Virus record (IMG/VR): IMGVR_UViG_3300036790_000131
Span: 1-36,136 of that record
Length of the DNA stretch: 36,136 bases
From: a virus
Reading direction: 5' to 3' (one strand)
Numbering within the stretch: the stretch's first letter is position 1; each line of letters begins with the position of its first letter. Positions 16,649 to 23,692 of the stretch are shown one piece after another. The position numbers were made by a program, and so were the translations under genes. The notes under the pieces are model-generated. The model saw nothing but the letters and a program-made list of their open reading frames with translations, did no database searches and was not told the origin of the DNA.

Positions 16649-17719
16649 TTAAATCCATGGACCGTAGGGATAGGCAGGAGAAATCCCAGTAACGAGACCC
16701 CATCCGGTATCCATTACTCCCGGACTCGATGGCACAAAACCCCAATCATCTTGTTCTCTACTACCCTGACTCACTGCTTCGTCAAGGGATTTCATCCACA
16801 TCGCCCACTCGTCCTTAAACTTTCCACGAACCTTCATGTCCGGGGACCGGCGATAACACTGTGCAAAAAATCCATTCTGGAAATAGGTAAAATAATCATC
16901 TGGGATCGGCTCAAGATATTGTCCGAGGGATGTGAACTTAGCAACTTTCATCTGGCCGATTGGTGCAATTTGCCACACCGGACCTGTTTGCGACGGCATG
17001 GGATTCAATCGAAAACCTTGTCCCTTCGGATTAACCGCAGTCCAAGTCACCGAACCGTCAGTCGCAGTAGTCGCCACGGTCGTAGGATTGTTAATATCAG
17101 GAAAAATGGGATTAAGATTTGTGACAAATGGATTTGTGTTTCCACACGTCCCATATCCGGTAACAATCCACAGGTTGCCAAAAGCATCTGCAACTTGCGT
17201 GATGGGATTAATGGGAAGAGATGTCGCACCTAGGGGATTCGTATAGACGACTCCGGGACCGGGGTTTTGTAATCCGCTCAACGAGGTGATCTGAGATTGC
17301 CCCCAGACTCCAAACGTCAAAGTATCATTCTCCATCCAGCTAATCTTAGCCATATTTCCGGTCTGAGCATTAGTAAGCAGAACATCACGCTTTACTTCAA
17401 CCGGGCGGAAAGGTTTGGGATACTGCGTGGAACTAGTGTTATATGCACCGCAACTCTCTAACCATCCAAGATTGACAACCGCAGAAGCATAATCCTGTTG
17501 CCAACTATTGATGAAAAAAGGAGGGATGAGAATTCGGTTAAATTTGAAATTGAACGGTGAACCCCGCGAACTACCCGCGAGCATGCCCGTCATCGTATCG
17601 TTAGCGGCAGCACACGCTGTAATCTCGTAAGAACCACCCGTCGGCAGGGTCGGGGAAATATCACCCATGGCCCTAGCTATATCCACGAGATTTTGAAGCG
17701 TATACGATGAGTTACCCAT
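16649..17719 (-). CDS. Neck/head-tail structural protein, 356 residues
   Basis: ATG 17719 is preceded by AGGGAG. The N-terminus (YTLQNLVDIARAMGD) and the C-terminal block (DDYFTYFQNGFFAQCYRRSPD..KFKDEWAMWMKSLDEAVSQGSREQDDWGFVPS) look like one conserved virion protein. Between them, residues about 170-265 carry a repeat of the kind seen in the 1430-residue tail protein (DAFGNLWIVTGYG...TDGSVTWTAVNPKG), suggesting an inserted decoration module. Its location after the capsid region and before the 314-residue connector candidate supports a neck or adaptor role. The exact function is not recognised. Confidence 0.6.
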   Translation of the reverse strand: MGNSSYTLQNLVDIARAMGDISPTLPTGGSYEITACAAANDTMTGMLAGSSRGSPFNFKFNRILIPPFFINSWQQDYASAVVNLGWLESCGAYNTSSTQYPKPFRPVEVKRDVLLTNAQTGNMAKISWMENDTLTFGVWGQSQITSLSGLQNPGPGVVYTNPLGATSLPINPITQVADAFGNLWIVTGYGTCGNTNPFVTNLNPIFPDINNPTTVATTATDGSVTWTAVNPKGQGFRLNPMPSQTGPVWQIAPIGQMKVAKFTSLGQYLEPIPDDYFTYFQNGFFAQCYRRSPDMKVRGKFKDEWAMWMKSLDEAVSQGSREQDDWGFVPSSPGVMDTGWGLVTGISPAYPYGPWI

Positions 17720-17743
17720 ATTTTCTCCCTACTCCTCAAAGTG

Positions 17744-17780
17744 CGACTCATTCCTGCTTAACAGGCCAGCCCCGGAGTCG
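17744..17780 (-). promoter_or_regulatory. Hairpin in the 76-base spacer before the 356-residue gene
   Basis: CGACTC at 17744-17749 is complementary to GAGTCG at 17775-17780, and an inner CCTG/CAGG pair (17753-17756 with 17762-17765) extends the structure. No U-run follows on the minus strand, so it is not an ordinary terminator. It may protect or separate mRNA segments. Confidence 0.35.
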
Positions 17781-17795
17781 CCACGGTTATCTCTA

Positions 17796-18455
17796 TTACC
17801 GCAGGTTAGACGATGAGATGCGCTCCCGGTAAATATCGGCGGCATCCACAGTCTGACCATTCTTCTCTTTACGAGTAAAACGGCATTGAACTGAGGTAGA
17901 CATGGAATTGTTGGTATTCAAATCCACGGCCTCCATATACTCAAGCTGGGCCTTCTCAAATCTCGCCCGGTTGAACACCCCGTCTTTAGGAGCCACGTTC
18001 TTACCGTCTTCGTCAAAGAAGAAGTTGACAGGAACGGGAGGATTCCAAGTACGACCACAACGCAAACAACGAACCCAGATATCACCATTAATCATCTGGT
18101 GTTTGAGCACAGCAAACTGTTCTTTATTACCACCAACACTAAGAACACGCATATCCCGAGGGGATACGACCCCGCCCTTGCGATGGGTACAATGCGCCCA
18201 TCGATAAGCATCTTGTTCATCATCCTGCGCGAAAACTCGACCTTGCTGGGCTCGGTCTTCCTTCAGTTGCTTCTCTAAGTGGTCCCGTTCGGCGAGCCGT
18301 GCTTTCAAATCCTGAATGTGATACTTGCGTTCTTCCTGTTCCAAAACAGAAGCTTCCAACTGCTGTTTCTTCAACTGAACTTCAAGACGCTTTGCTTCCA
18401 GTTCCAACTGCTTAATCTGTTCGTCCTGTGTCTGGACGTTTTTTTCCTCACTCAT
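17796..18455 (-). CDS. Coiled-coil protein with zinc-finger-like site, 219 residues
   Basis: ATG 18455 follows AGGAGGAG. Residues 8-75 are a continuous charged heptad region (KQLELEAKRLEVQLKKQQLEA) and should form a coiled coil. A likely metal site is made of C89, H91, C130 and C133 (WAHCTHRKGG and VRCLRCGRTW). The C-terminal part has a helix at about 160-180 and a basic tail. It lies between capsid-associated genes and the neck protein. Such proteins may bind nucleic acid or act in assembly; I cannot name the family. Confidence 0.65.
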   Translation of the reverse strand: MSEEKNVQTQDEQIKQLELEAKRLEVQLKKQQLEASVLEQEERKYHIQDLKARLAERDHLEKQLKEDRAQQGRVFAQDDEQDAYRWAHCTHRKGGVVSPRDMRVLSVGGNKEQFAVLKHQMINGDIWVRCLRCGRTWNPPVPVNFFFDEDGKNVAPKDGVFNRARFEKAQLEYMEAVDLNTNNSMSTSVQCRFTRKEKNGQTVDAADIYRERISSSNLR

Positions 18456-18464
18456 AACTCCTCC

Positions 18465-19169
18465 TTAGTCTTCTAATCTACCACCTGCGGTACGAAAACA
18501 CTGAAGAGTGCGATTGTACCGATGGAAGGCCGGGGTTGTCGGGGTTTTCCCAAAAACCTCTTCTGCCTTCGTTTGCGAAATGACGCTCTTCAAAATCAAT
18601 TGAAGCAAACATGTGCGCCATCCACGATACTTCTCTACCGTCGGAACACCGTGGTCATCAAATCGCATGACCGATAATTCCGGGGCAAACCCAAACTGAC
18701 ACCAACACCCAACCTCTGGCGGCAATTCACCACGTTGAACAATTAACGTTACCTTGCCACGCTGGGGATGGATTCGATACCAGCATTTAACCCCCGCATC
18801 CCGGAGCTTTTTAATAAACACGTCAGAGTGCATGATGCGACCGATTCGATCACCCTCTCGGGCGTATTCTTCGGGAGTGACCCACTGATATTCCCGCGCT
18901 TGATGATCCGCGCTCTCTTTCAGACGAGCAAATTCTTCTTTAGTTTGACTCGACGCCTCGGCATCACTGACATTCTGTGCATAATCCGCAATAGCTTCTA
19001 GTAATGCAGGGTCGTCGGTATCAAAACCCTTATCGTAAGTCTCCCACGGCGCATCTTCGGACTTTCTAGTCCCTTGTGCTTTTGCAATTTCTTCTGGCGT
19101 CATATCAGTGGCGACAGGAGTTGGTGCGGAATTTTCCCACCGCTCCATATACTCTTCATTTGATGGCAT
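18465..19169 (-). CDS. Hypothetical protein, 234 residues
   Basis: The start at 19169 (MPSNEEYMERWENS) is chosen because TTTTGGAG precedes it; a longer reading frame upstream has an atypical composition and overlaps the neighbouring gene. The first 110 residues are acidic and helical. The second half has a compact mixed fold with VKCWYRIHPQRGKVTLIVQRG and a C-terminal block WRTCLLQLILKSVISQTKAEEVFGK. No catalytic motif is visible. It lies in the head gene block and overlaps the 109-residue gene by 14 bases. Function unknown. Confidence 0.65.
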   Translation of the reverse strand: MPSNEEYMERWENSAPTPVATDMTPEEIAKAQGTRKSEDAPWETYDKGFDTDDPALLEAIADYAQNVSDAEASSQTKEEFARLKESADHQAREYQWVTPEEYAREGDRIGRIMHSDVFIKKLRDAGVKCWYRIHPQRGKVTLIVQRGELPPEVGCWCQFGFAPELSVMRFDDHGVPTVEKYRGWRTCLLQLILKSVISQTKAEEVFGKTPTTPAFHRYNRTLQCFRTAGGRLED

Positions 19170-19485
19170 CGTATGATTTCTCCAAAATTTTCGGGGATAA
19201 AACAGCATCAGGCGTCCGCAGAGCCCATTCGACACCACACTCCCAAGCATCTCGACAAGCGTTCCAATCTTTCGCTCGTATATTAGGATATTTTTCTTGC
19301 AGCATAAGAATATCGGAAACGCAGGCATTTGAACGAATATTCCTACGAAACACCCCTTTTTCTACCTCAATTAAGAGGTATCCAAAATTACAGGACGGTT
19401 GTCTTCGTGCTGTTAACACTTCACGACTACTAGAAAGAAATTTCTTTATTTCGATTTTCAAACAACGCCATCGCCACTTCAACAT
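19156..19485 (-). CDS. Hypothetical basic protein, 109 residues
   Basis: AGGAGGAG lies eight bases before ATG 19485, which fixes this start over an upstream alternative in the same frame. The protein starts very basic (MLKWRWRCLKIEIKK) and ends with a helix-forming segment (DWNACRDAWECGVEWALRTPDAV). Codon use looks less like its neighbours, but the strong ribosome site and overlap with the next gene support it. No family recognised. Confidence 0.55.
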   Translation of the reverse strand: MLKWRWRCLKIEIKKFLSSSREVLTARRQPSCNFGYLLIEVEKGVFRRNIRSNACVSDILMLQEKYPNIRAKDWNACRDAWECGVEWALRTPDAVLSPKILEKSYDAIK

Positions 19486-19565
19486 GGTTTGACTCCTCCT
19501 AAGTTTAGATGCCTCTGCCCCTAGTGAGGAGCCGACCACGTCTGTGAGTTTCCTTTGGTGATGTA

Positions 19566-19907
19566 TTAGTCCGTAGTACGTTCATGAGGCGTACTCGGTG
19601 CTGACGCTTCGCCGTCGCTTGCAATCAACGGTTCCACTACATACCTAGGCTTGGGTAATCCACCTTCGTCCGGGGATGCAACAGTTGCACCAATCTCCAC
19701 TGCACAAAATTCTTTAAACATGTTGTCATTGAATGCCGCTAACTCTAGTTGACGGCGCTGGCTTTCCAGCGCTCGGCGTTGAGCGCCATTCACATTCCGT
19801 AAAAGCCGATTAGTATCCCGCAGGTGAGTCACTTCCTCTTGAAGCGTCTCATTTGCTTCGACCAACGATTCAATCAAAAACTTTGGGTCTACTGTCTCCT
19901 CCAACAT
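19566..19907 (-). CDS. Coiled-coil protein, 113 residues
   Basis: ATG 19907 follows AGGAGGAG, which itself directly follows an intrinsic terminator. Residues 10-58 are strongly helical and charged (ESLVEANETLQEEVTHLRDTNRLLRNV), consistent with a dimeric coiled coil. The C-terminal 40 residues are polar and disordered. It lies just downstream of the capsid and decoration genes and may be a minor head or assembly protein; the role is inferred from position only. Confidence 0.6.
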   Translation of the reverse strand: MLEETVDPKFLIESLVEANETLQEEVTHLRDTNRLLRNVNGAQRRALESQRRQLELAAFNDNMFKEFCAVEIGATVASPDEGGLPKPRYVVEPLIASDGEASAPSTPHERTTD

Positions 19908-19919
19908 GACTCCTCCTAT

Positions 19920-19954
19920 AAAAAAGAGGTCACCCCCTTCGAGAGGTGACCCTT
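19920..19954 (-). terminator. Intrinsic terminator after the decoration gene
   Basis: Minus-strand GGTCACC (19945-19951) pairs with GGTGACC (19928-19934), with extra flanking pairs, followed by a run of U at 19920-19925. The next gene's AGGAGGAG and ATG 19907 follow at once. Confidence 0.8.
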
Positions 19955-19961
19955 TGAAAAA

Positions 19962-20537
19962 CTAAGGAATTACCGTCACTAGGACTTGACAATAGATCAT
20001 ATCGCCAATACCCGGTTCAGTAACACCGTCTGTGCCGGTTTCCGTATTATCGAACGTCGGAAACTCGACTTCAATCACTGCATGACCCAGAGCCAGCGCC
20101 GTAATGGTAATCGTCGCATCATTAGTGCTTGATGCCACAACCGACGCCACATCGGCACTATAGCCAGCGTATGCGCTCGGACGATACCACGAGGGACTTC
20201 CGGACGAAGGGTTGTTGTAAGACTTCGCAACAAAATTCCCTACTTCGGAATACGAGTTATCCTTCGCATCGACTAGAGCCGCAGTCAAAACCGCGACCGT
20301 CTCATAGGTGCCGGTAGCCGAGAGACTCAGCGTAATAGCATACTGAGCGACGGGGAACGTCGAACCTGCTGTTGCGCCGATACCCTGACCGTTTGCCCCA
20401 TTAGAGCCGGGATGAGTCAAAGTCCCACCGCTGGGGTTGGACAGAGCAGATGCTCCGGTTCCACCAGACAGTTGTACATATGCAGCTACGCCCAGACCAT
20501 CGGTCGGGGTATGCTGCGGATTTGGATTTCCTGCCAT
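19962..20537 (-). CDS. Probable capsid decoration protein, 191 residues
   Basis: ATG 20537 (MAGNPNPQHTPTDG) has AGGAAG six bases upstream; an ATG at 20558 in frame lacks a good site. The N-terminus is glycine-, serine- and threonine-rich. The C-terminal half has an Ig-like pattern (TNDATITITALALGHAVIEVEFPTFDN), as in bacterial Ig-like (Big2) domains often displayed on phage heads. It directly follows the major capsid gene and is bounded by two intrinsic terminators, which would suit a highly expressed decoration protein. Role inferred from position and fold-like pattern. Confidence 0.65.
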   Translation of the reverse strand: MAGNPNPQHTPTDGLGVAAYVQLSGGTGASALSNPSGGTLTHPGSNGANGQGIGATAGSTFPVAQYAITLSLSATGTYETVAVLTAALVDAKDNSYSEVGNFVAKSYNNPSSGSPSWYRPSAYAGYSADVASVVASSTNDATITITALALGHAVIEVEFPTFDNTETGTDGVTEPGIGDMIYCQVLVTVIP

Positions 20538-20555
20538 CGTAATCTTCCTATCTGA

Positions 20556-20578
20556 CATGCAGTACTAACGTCTGCATG
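20556..20578 (-). promoter_or_regulatory. Hairpin upstream of the decoration gene
   Basis: CATGCAG (20556-20562) and CTGCATG (20572-20578) form a perfect 7-pair stem, just after the capsid terminator and 18 bases before the decoration start. It may stabilise the 5' end of that mRNA. Confidence 0.4.
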
Positions 20579-20579
20579 C

Positions 20580-20613
20580 AAAAACTTGGCGGACTTACAG
20601 ACTGAGTCCCGCC
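20580..20613 (-). terminator. Intrinsic terminator after the major capsid gene
   Basis: Minus-strand GGCGGGACT (20605-20613) pairs with AGTCCGCC (20588-20595) with one bulged G, followed by AAG and five U (20580-20584). It starts 12 bases after the capsid stop codon. Confidence 0.8.
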
Positions 20614-20625
20614 GCCATAGTTCGT

Positions 20626-21591
20626 TTAGCTAATCGCGCTTGCCGCATCAATCTGCCGCATACGAATGGTCGTATCCGGTCCCAGAGAGGTTGTGAAGTG
20701 GATTCGATAAGAAGTCCACCCCGGAATCAAACCTTCGGGGTCAGCAACCGTCGGCTCTGCGTTCTGTACGACGTTGCATTTGATGTTCTGCCAATCGCCA
20801 TCACCGTAATTAACGTCACCCTGTGCGCCAAGATTAATGGCGAAGATGCCGTCACGTCCGAAGATATAAGTGCGAAGTGCGGTCAGACCCGTGACGCCTT
20901 TGTAATTCGAGGTCTTAGTCACGAGGTTTGTCTGGAAGAAATGCACACCCGTAGACGGGATTTCAATCATTTCCTCAAGATCAACACTCACCAGTTCGTC
21001 CATCTTTTGCTGTCCTGCGACAGTATGCTTCAAGATGTCGATGGGGGAATCATTGCTGTTGTCAGCAAGGACATCACCCAAAGCGAACGGATGGATAACT
21101 CCGGCAAACGCCTTGGAAGCGTTGTCGAAGGGCTTCACAGCGCGACCCGCCAGCGACTGAACGCTGTTACGAATTTGAGACAAGCTCAAAGCCGTGAACG
21201 AGGAGGTGCTAGAAGCGGCCAACTGCACCAGCACGCTAGCGTCGATGGAAGATGCACCATCAGCGGTTGCACGCACAAGGGCAGACAGGGATTCGCCCAG
21301 ACGATACGACATTTCCTTCGCAACATTCTCAACGGTCTGGTCAATGGCAGTAGCCAGAGACAGCGAGGAGAAGTTTGCATAGTCAGCGTACTCACCGATT
21401 GTGGCCGTGGTCGTAAGAACGTTGATAGACAGAGAACTGCCCACGGTACCTTCCGTAGTCTGGACGGTATTTGCGGCCAGCGGAACGTACATGAAAAGCT
21501 CGTACTGGTTACCGGACTTCATCGGCAGGTCAAGACGCTCTGCACAACGAACGAACGGAGTCTGCGACTTCAGGTTCTCACGGAACTTTTT
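20626..21591 (-). CDS. Major capsid protein, N4-gp56 type, exon 2 (321 of 343 residues)
   Basis: Forms the icosahedral head shell. Reading starts at AAA AAG TTC after the intron, not at the internal ATG 21522. Characteristic N4-gp56-family landmarks: an LP-x-x-SG turn (LDLPMKSGNQ), a strand with LFMYVPLAANT, then TEGTVGSS and a TATIGEYADYANFS segment, followed by a helix with VENVAKEMSYRLGESLSALVRAT. Without exon 1 and the 23 codons before ATG 21522 the protein would lack the conserved N-arm. Spacing between YYD in exon 1 and the LP turn is 23 residues after joining, which is what I recall for the family. The upstream gene is the scaffold; an intrinsic terminator follows. Confidence 0.9.
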   Translation of the reverse strand, partial: KKFRENLKSQTPFVRCAERLDLPMKSGNQYELFMYVPLAANTVQTTEGTVGSSLSINVLTTTATIGEYADYANFSSLSLATAIDQTVENVAKEMSYRLGESLSALVRATADGASSIDASVLVQLAASSTSSFTALSLSQIRNSVQSLAGRAVKPFDNASKAFAGVIHPFALGDVLADNSNDSPIDILKHTVAGQQKMDELVSVDLEEMIEIPSTGVHFFQTNLVTKTSNYKGVTGLTALRTYIFGRDGIFAINLGAQGDVNYGDGDWQNIKCNVVQNAEPTVADPEGLIPGWTSYRIHFTTSLGPDTTIRMRQIDAASAIS

Positions 21592-22170
21592 CAGAACTTG
21601 TTACGTTGGAAGTCTCAACGGATTAGGCATTTCTGCTAATCTCATACGGTTTTGGTTTCCGTATGCTCGGACTATCACATCACCTTTTTGAGATACTCTA
21701 CAATATCCGTCAGTAGAATCAGATGATTTTCCATCACCCCTACCATAATATTGCAATACCAATGTGCCAAACCACGAACTTTGTTGGTTTCGTGATTATG
21801 CTCGATTTGGCAATCTCGATTGAAGATATTCGGAAGAATTTGATGACATACGGCACAAAGACCGTTTTGGTCATCCCATAACTTCTGCTTACCCTCGATT
21901 GTCATGTTATACTTTCGGAGCAAATGACGATTCAATTCAGCCTGCTTGTATTCAGGCTTTTCTCGATATCGTTTTTGATACTCATTCATCTTGGCACGGT
22001 TAAGTTGAAGCCAAGATTTTCTTTGTTCCGAAGTTTGCATGTGGTGCCCTCTCATTTAGTCTCTCACGGTGTAAAACTTTTGTCAAGTTTCACTTCCGCC
22101 TTATTCCCGTTACAGGGTTCAAGCCAATTAGAGTGGGTTTTTGACTACGACAAAAAGTCGCTTATCGCCA
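21592..22170 (-). ncRNA. Group I self-splicing intron in the major capsid gene, 579 bases
   Basis: Elements on the minus strand, given as window positions: P1, exon ACUACGAU (22171-22178) with intron GUCGUAGU (22144-22151), ending in a U-G pair at the 5' splice site. P3, CCCACUCU (22130-22137) with AGAGGG (about 22047-22052), one bulge. P4, GCUU (22121-22124) with AGGC (22098-22101). P5, CCC/GGG (22106-22117). P6a, nine pairs (22085-22093 with 22071-22079). P7, GACUA (22057-22061) with UAGUC (21670-21674). P9, seven pairs (21643-21649 with 21659-21665). P9.1, six pairs with a GAAA loop (21621-21641). P9.2, five pairs (21604-21620). P10, exon 2 AAAAAG (21586-21591) with CUUUUU (22152-22157). 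The last intron base is G (21592). P8 carries the HNH gene. I have not assigned a subgroup. Confidence 0.93.
21675..22040 (-). CDS. Intron-encoded HNH homing endonuclease, endonuclease VII type, 121 residues
   Basis: Encoded in the P8 region of the capsid intron. ATG 22040 is preceded by GAGAGGG; another ATG at 22055 is in frame but has no site. A basic helical N-terminus (1-50) should bind DNA. The core has C62xxC65, IEHNH at 79-83 where relatives usually have DHxH, and KVRGLAHWYCN at 87-97. The second metal pair appears to be H93/C96 rather than two cysteines, and glutamate replaces the usual first aspartate, so the metal site differs from the norm. The TGA stop lies directly against the P7 3' strand. 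The enzyme probably cleaves intronless capsid genes to spread the intron. Confidence 0.88.
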   Translation of the reverse strand: MQTSEQRKSWLQLNRAKMNEYQKRYREKPEYKQAELNRHLLRKYNMTIEGKQKLWDDQNGLCAVCHQILPNIFNRDCQIEHNHETNKVRGLAHWYCNIMVGVMENHLILLTDIVEYLKKVM

Positions 22171-22236
22171 ATCGTAGTACTTTACCGTGGACTGAGGCAG
22201 GTTAGAAAGCTGGTTACCTGAGGGAGAAAAACTCAT
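22171..22236 (-). CDS. Major capsid protein exon 1 (residues 1-22)
   Basis: ATG 22236 lies 12 bases after the scaffold stop, with AGGA ten bases upstream. It encodes 22 residues that start MSFSPSGNQLS and end STVKYYD, before the frame meets a stop seven bases inside the intron (TGG CGA TAA). The YYD ending is the conserved N-arm of N4-gp56-type capsid proteins. The exon ends in phase 0 at GAT, so joining to AAA of exon 2 keeps the frame. Too short to be recognised as a gene on its own. Confidence 0.9.
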
Positions 22237-22248
22237 ATTGGGTTAATC

Positions 22249-23235
22249 CTAGAAACGACGATTAGCCGCGATTAATTCCTTACGACGTTGAGCAGCCTCG
22301 GATTCGAGTTTGTCAACGAGTTGACGAAATGCCGGGTCTTGCATTTTTGCCCGGTACTCATCAGAAGTAAGACGGTTAATGTCAACCAAAGTCATAGAAT
22401 TTCCTTCACCGCTAGCCTTGGGCTGGCCGTTGGATGAAGACACACGGTCATTCAATCCGGAAGGTACATGACTTGGTCGCTTTGTTTGCGGTTGAGTCGG
22501 GGAAGTAATCCGACTTTCAGACTCAACGGGAGACTGCGATTTCTGCTCCGTCACCACGGGGTCCTGAACAGGTTCAGGAGTGGTAGCCTGCTGCACGGCA
22601 GGCGCTTCAACAAGCAATCCGGCTTGGCGAAGCGTTGAACTAGCTGTTACAAAATTATCGACGGTAGGAGCCAGCTTGTTCTTGAACATCCAGTCCGTCA
22701 GAGTTGAACGATTATCCGCACAATCAAAATAATCAGGAGTGTGCGTCACGAAGTCACCATAATTCTCGGTAGCTCGTGCTTGTAATACAAAAATCTGTTG
22801 TTGATTCAATACCTCGCGCAACTTCGCAGGAGGAACCCCTATTGCCGACTCAAGGAGTCGATCACGAGCACTATCAAAATGTTCCGGGTCGGCAATCTGT
22901 TGAGAAATCTCAAAACGCTCTTCCGGGGACAGTACACGCTCTTTGAAATTCACAAAATCATCACTCAGCCGTTCAGCATTAGCCGGGATATCTTCTCTTG
23001 GGCTAATACCCAACCGATTATTGCGGGTCACTTCACGCAATTTCTGAACGAGTTCAACATTTTGATTTACCAACTTCTGGCGCAATTCGTCCTCAGTACG
23101 GTACACGATGACCTGTTTACCACCAATCGGACGACCCTGCTTATCCTGCGGTTGATATTCATACCGGAGTTCAGGAAGTTGGGGTACTTCGGTTTCTACC
23201 GTTTCAAGAACGGGTTCATTCGGGGTAAAACTCAT
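22249..23235 (-). CDS. Scaffolding protein, 328 residues
   Basis: ATG 23235 follows AGGAGGAG. It lies between portal and major capsid genes, the usual place for the scaffold. The sequence is highly charged and helical (residues 45-130 and 290-328), with a P/Q/S-rich flexible region at about 215-275 and a basic C-terminal helix (KLESEAAQRRKELIAANRRF), the type of end that docks to capsid protein. No protease motif is present. Scaffolds direct procapsid assembly and leave before maturation; that role is inferred from location and composition. Confidence 0.75.
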   Translation of the reverse strand: MSFTPNEPVLETVETEVPQLPELRYEYQPQDKQGRPIGGKQVIVYRTEDELRQKLVNQNVELVQKLREVTRNNRLGISPREDIPANAERLSDDFVNFKERVLSPEERFEISQQIADPEHFDSARDRLLESAIGVPPAKLREVLNQQQIFVLQARATENYGDFVTHTPDYFDCADNRSTLTDWMFKNKLAPTVDNFVTASSTLRQAGLLVEAPAVQQATTPEPVQDPVVTEQKSQSPVESESRITSPTQPQTKRPSHVPSGLNDRVSSSNGQPKASGEGNSMTLVDINRLTSDEYRAKMQDPAFRQLVDKLESEAAQRRKELIAANRRF

Positions 23236-23248
23236 AGACTCCTCCTAT

Positions 23249-23596
23249 TTAACTCATCTCTTCAGAATACGGCGGGACCTCGGGATTTTCCATAGTCCCG
23301 ACAGTATTAGAATTGAAAACTTCGATCTCTAACGCTGTAGCCAACCGTTGCATCAAACCCTTATAAAAAGCTGCCGCCGCTTGCGCGGTAGCATGATTAC
23401 CAATAAGAGCAGCGTGATCTGAATTTGGAGTATTGAGTAACCGAATATTCATCAATCGAATTTCCTGCTCCATCAACCTCTGCAAAATGTCAAACCACTC
23501 CTGTCGAACCGCACTAACTAATACGGCACGATCATGGTCACTTAATACAAAATCGAACTCGACACCTTTAATGGAATCGCTATTTGGGTCTAACAT
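23249..23596 (-). CDS. Hypothetical head-module protein, 115 residues
   Basis: GGAGGAG precedes ATG 23596. Predicted all-helical: VLSDHDRAVLVSAVRQEWFDILQRLMEQEIRLM then TAQAAAAFYKGLMQRLATALE. The last 15 residues are acidic and proline-rich. It lies between portal and scaffold and may help head assembly. No family recognised. Confidence 0.65.
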   Translation of the reverse strand: MLDPNSDSIKGVEFDFVLSDHDRAVLVSAVRQEWFDILQRLMEQEIRLMNIRLLNTPNSDHAALIGNHATAQAAAAFYKGLMQRLATALEIEVFNSNTVGTMENPEVPPYSEEMS

Positions 23597-23621
23597 ATCT
23601 CCTCCAAATTTAGTGAGTGTT

Positions 23622-23688
23622 CCCTAGACATCTCGTTCGCTAGGGCTGGCTTCCCGCGACTCAGCGGTACGTCTGCATCGCAACAGAC
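23622..23688 (-). promoter_or_regulatory. Two hairpins in the portal-115-residue gene spacer
   Basis: In the 96-base spacer, CCCTAG (23622-23627) pairs with CTAGGG (23640-23645), and GTCTG (23671-23675) pairs with CAGAC (23684-23688). Neither is followed by a U-run, so these are possible mRNA processing or stability elements, not terminators. Confidence 0.35.
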
Positions 23689-23692
23689 CCAA

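Noticed and set aside
20698-21639. A long open frame on the plus strand opposite the capsid gene.
   Set aside because: It lies wholly across the capsid exon and intron end, has no ribosome site, and its protein lacks any family-like pattern. It is the usual shadow of a codon-biased gene.
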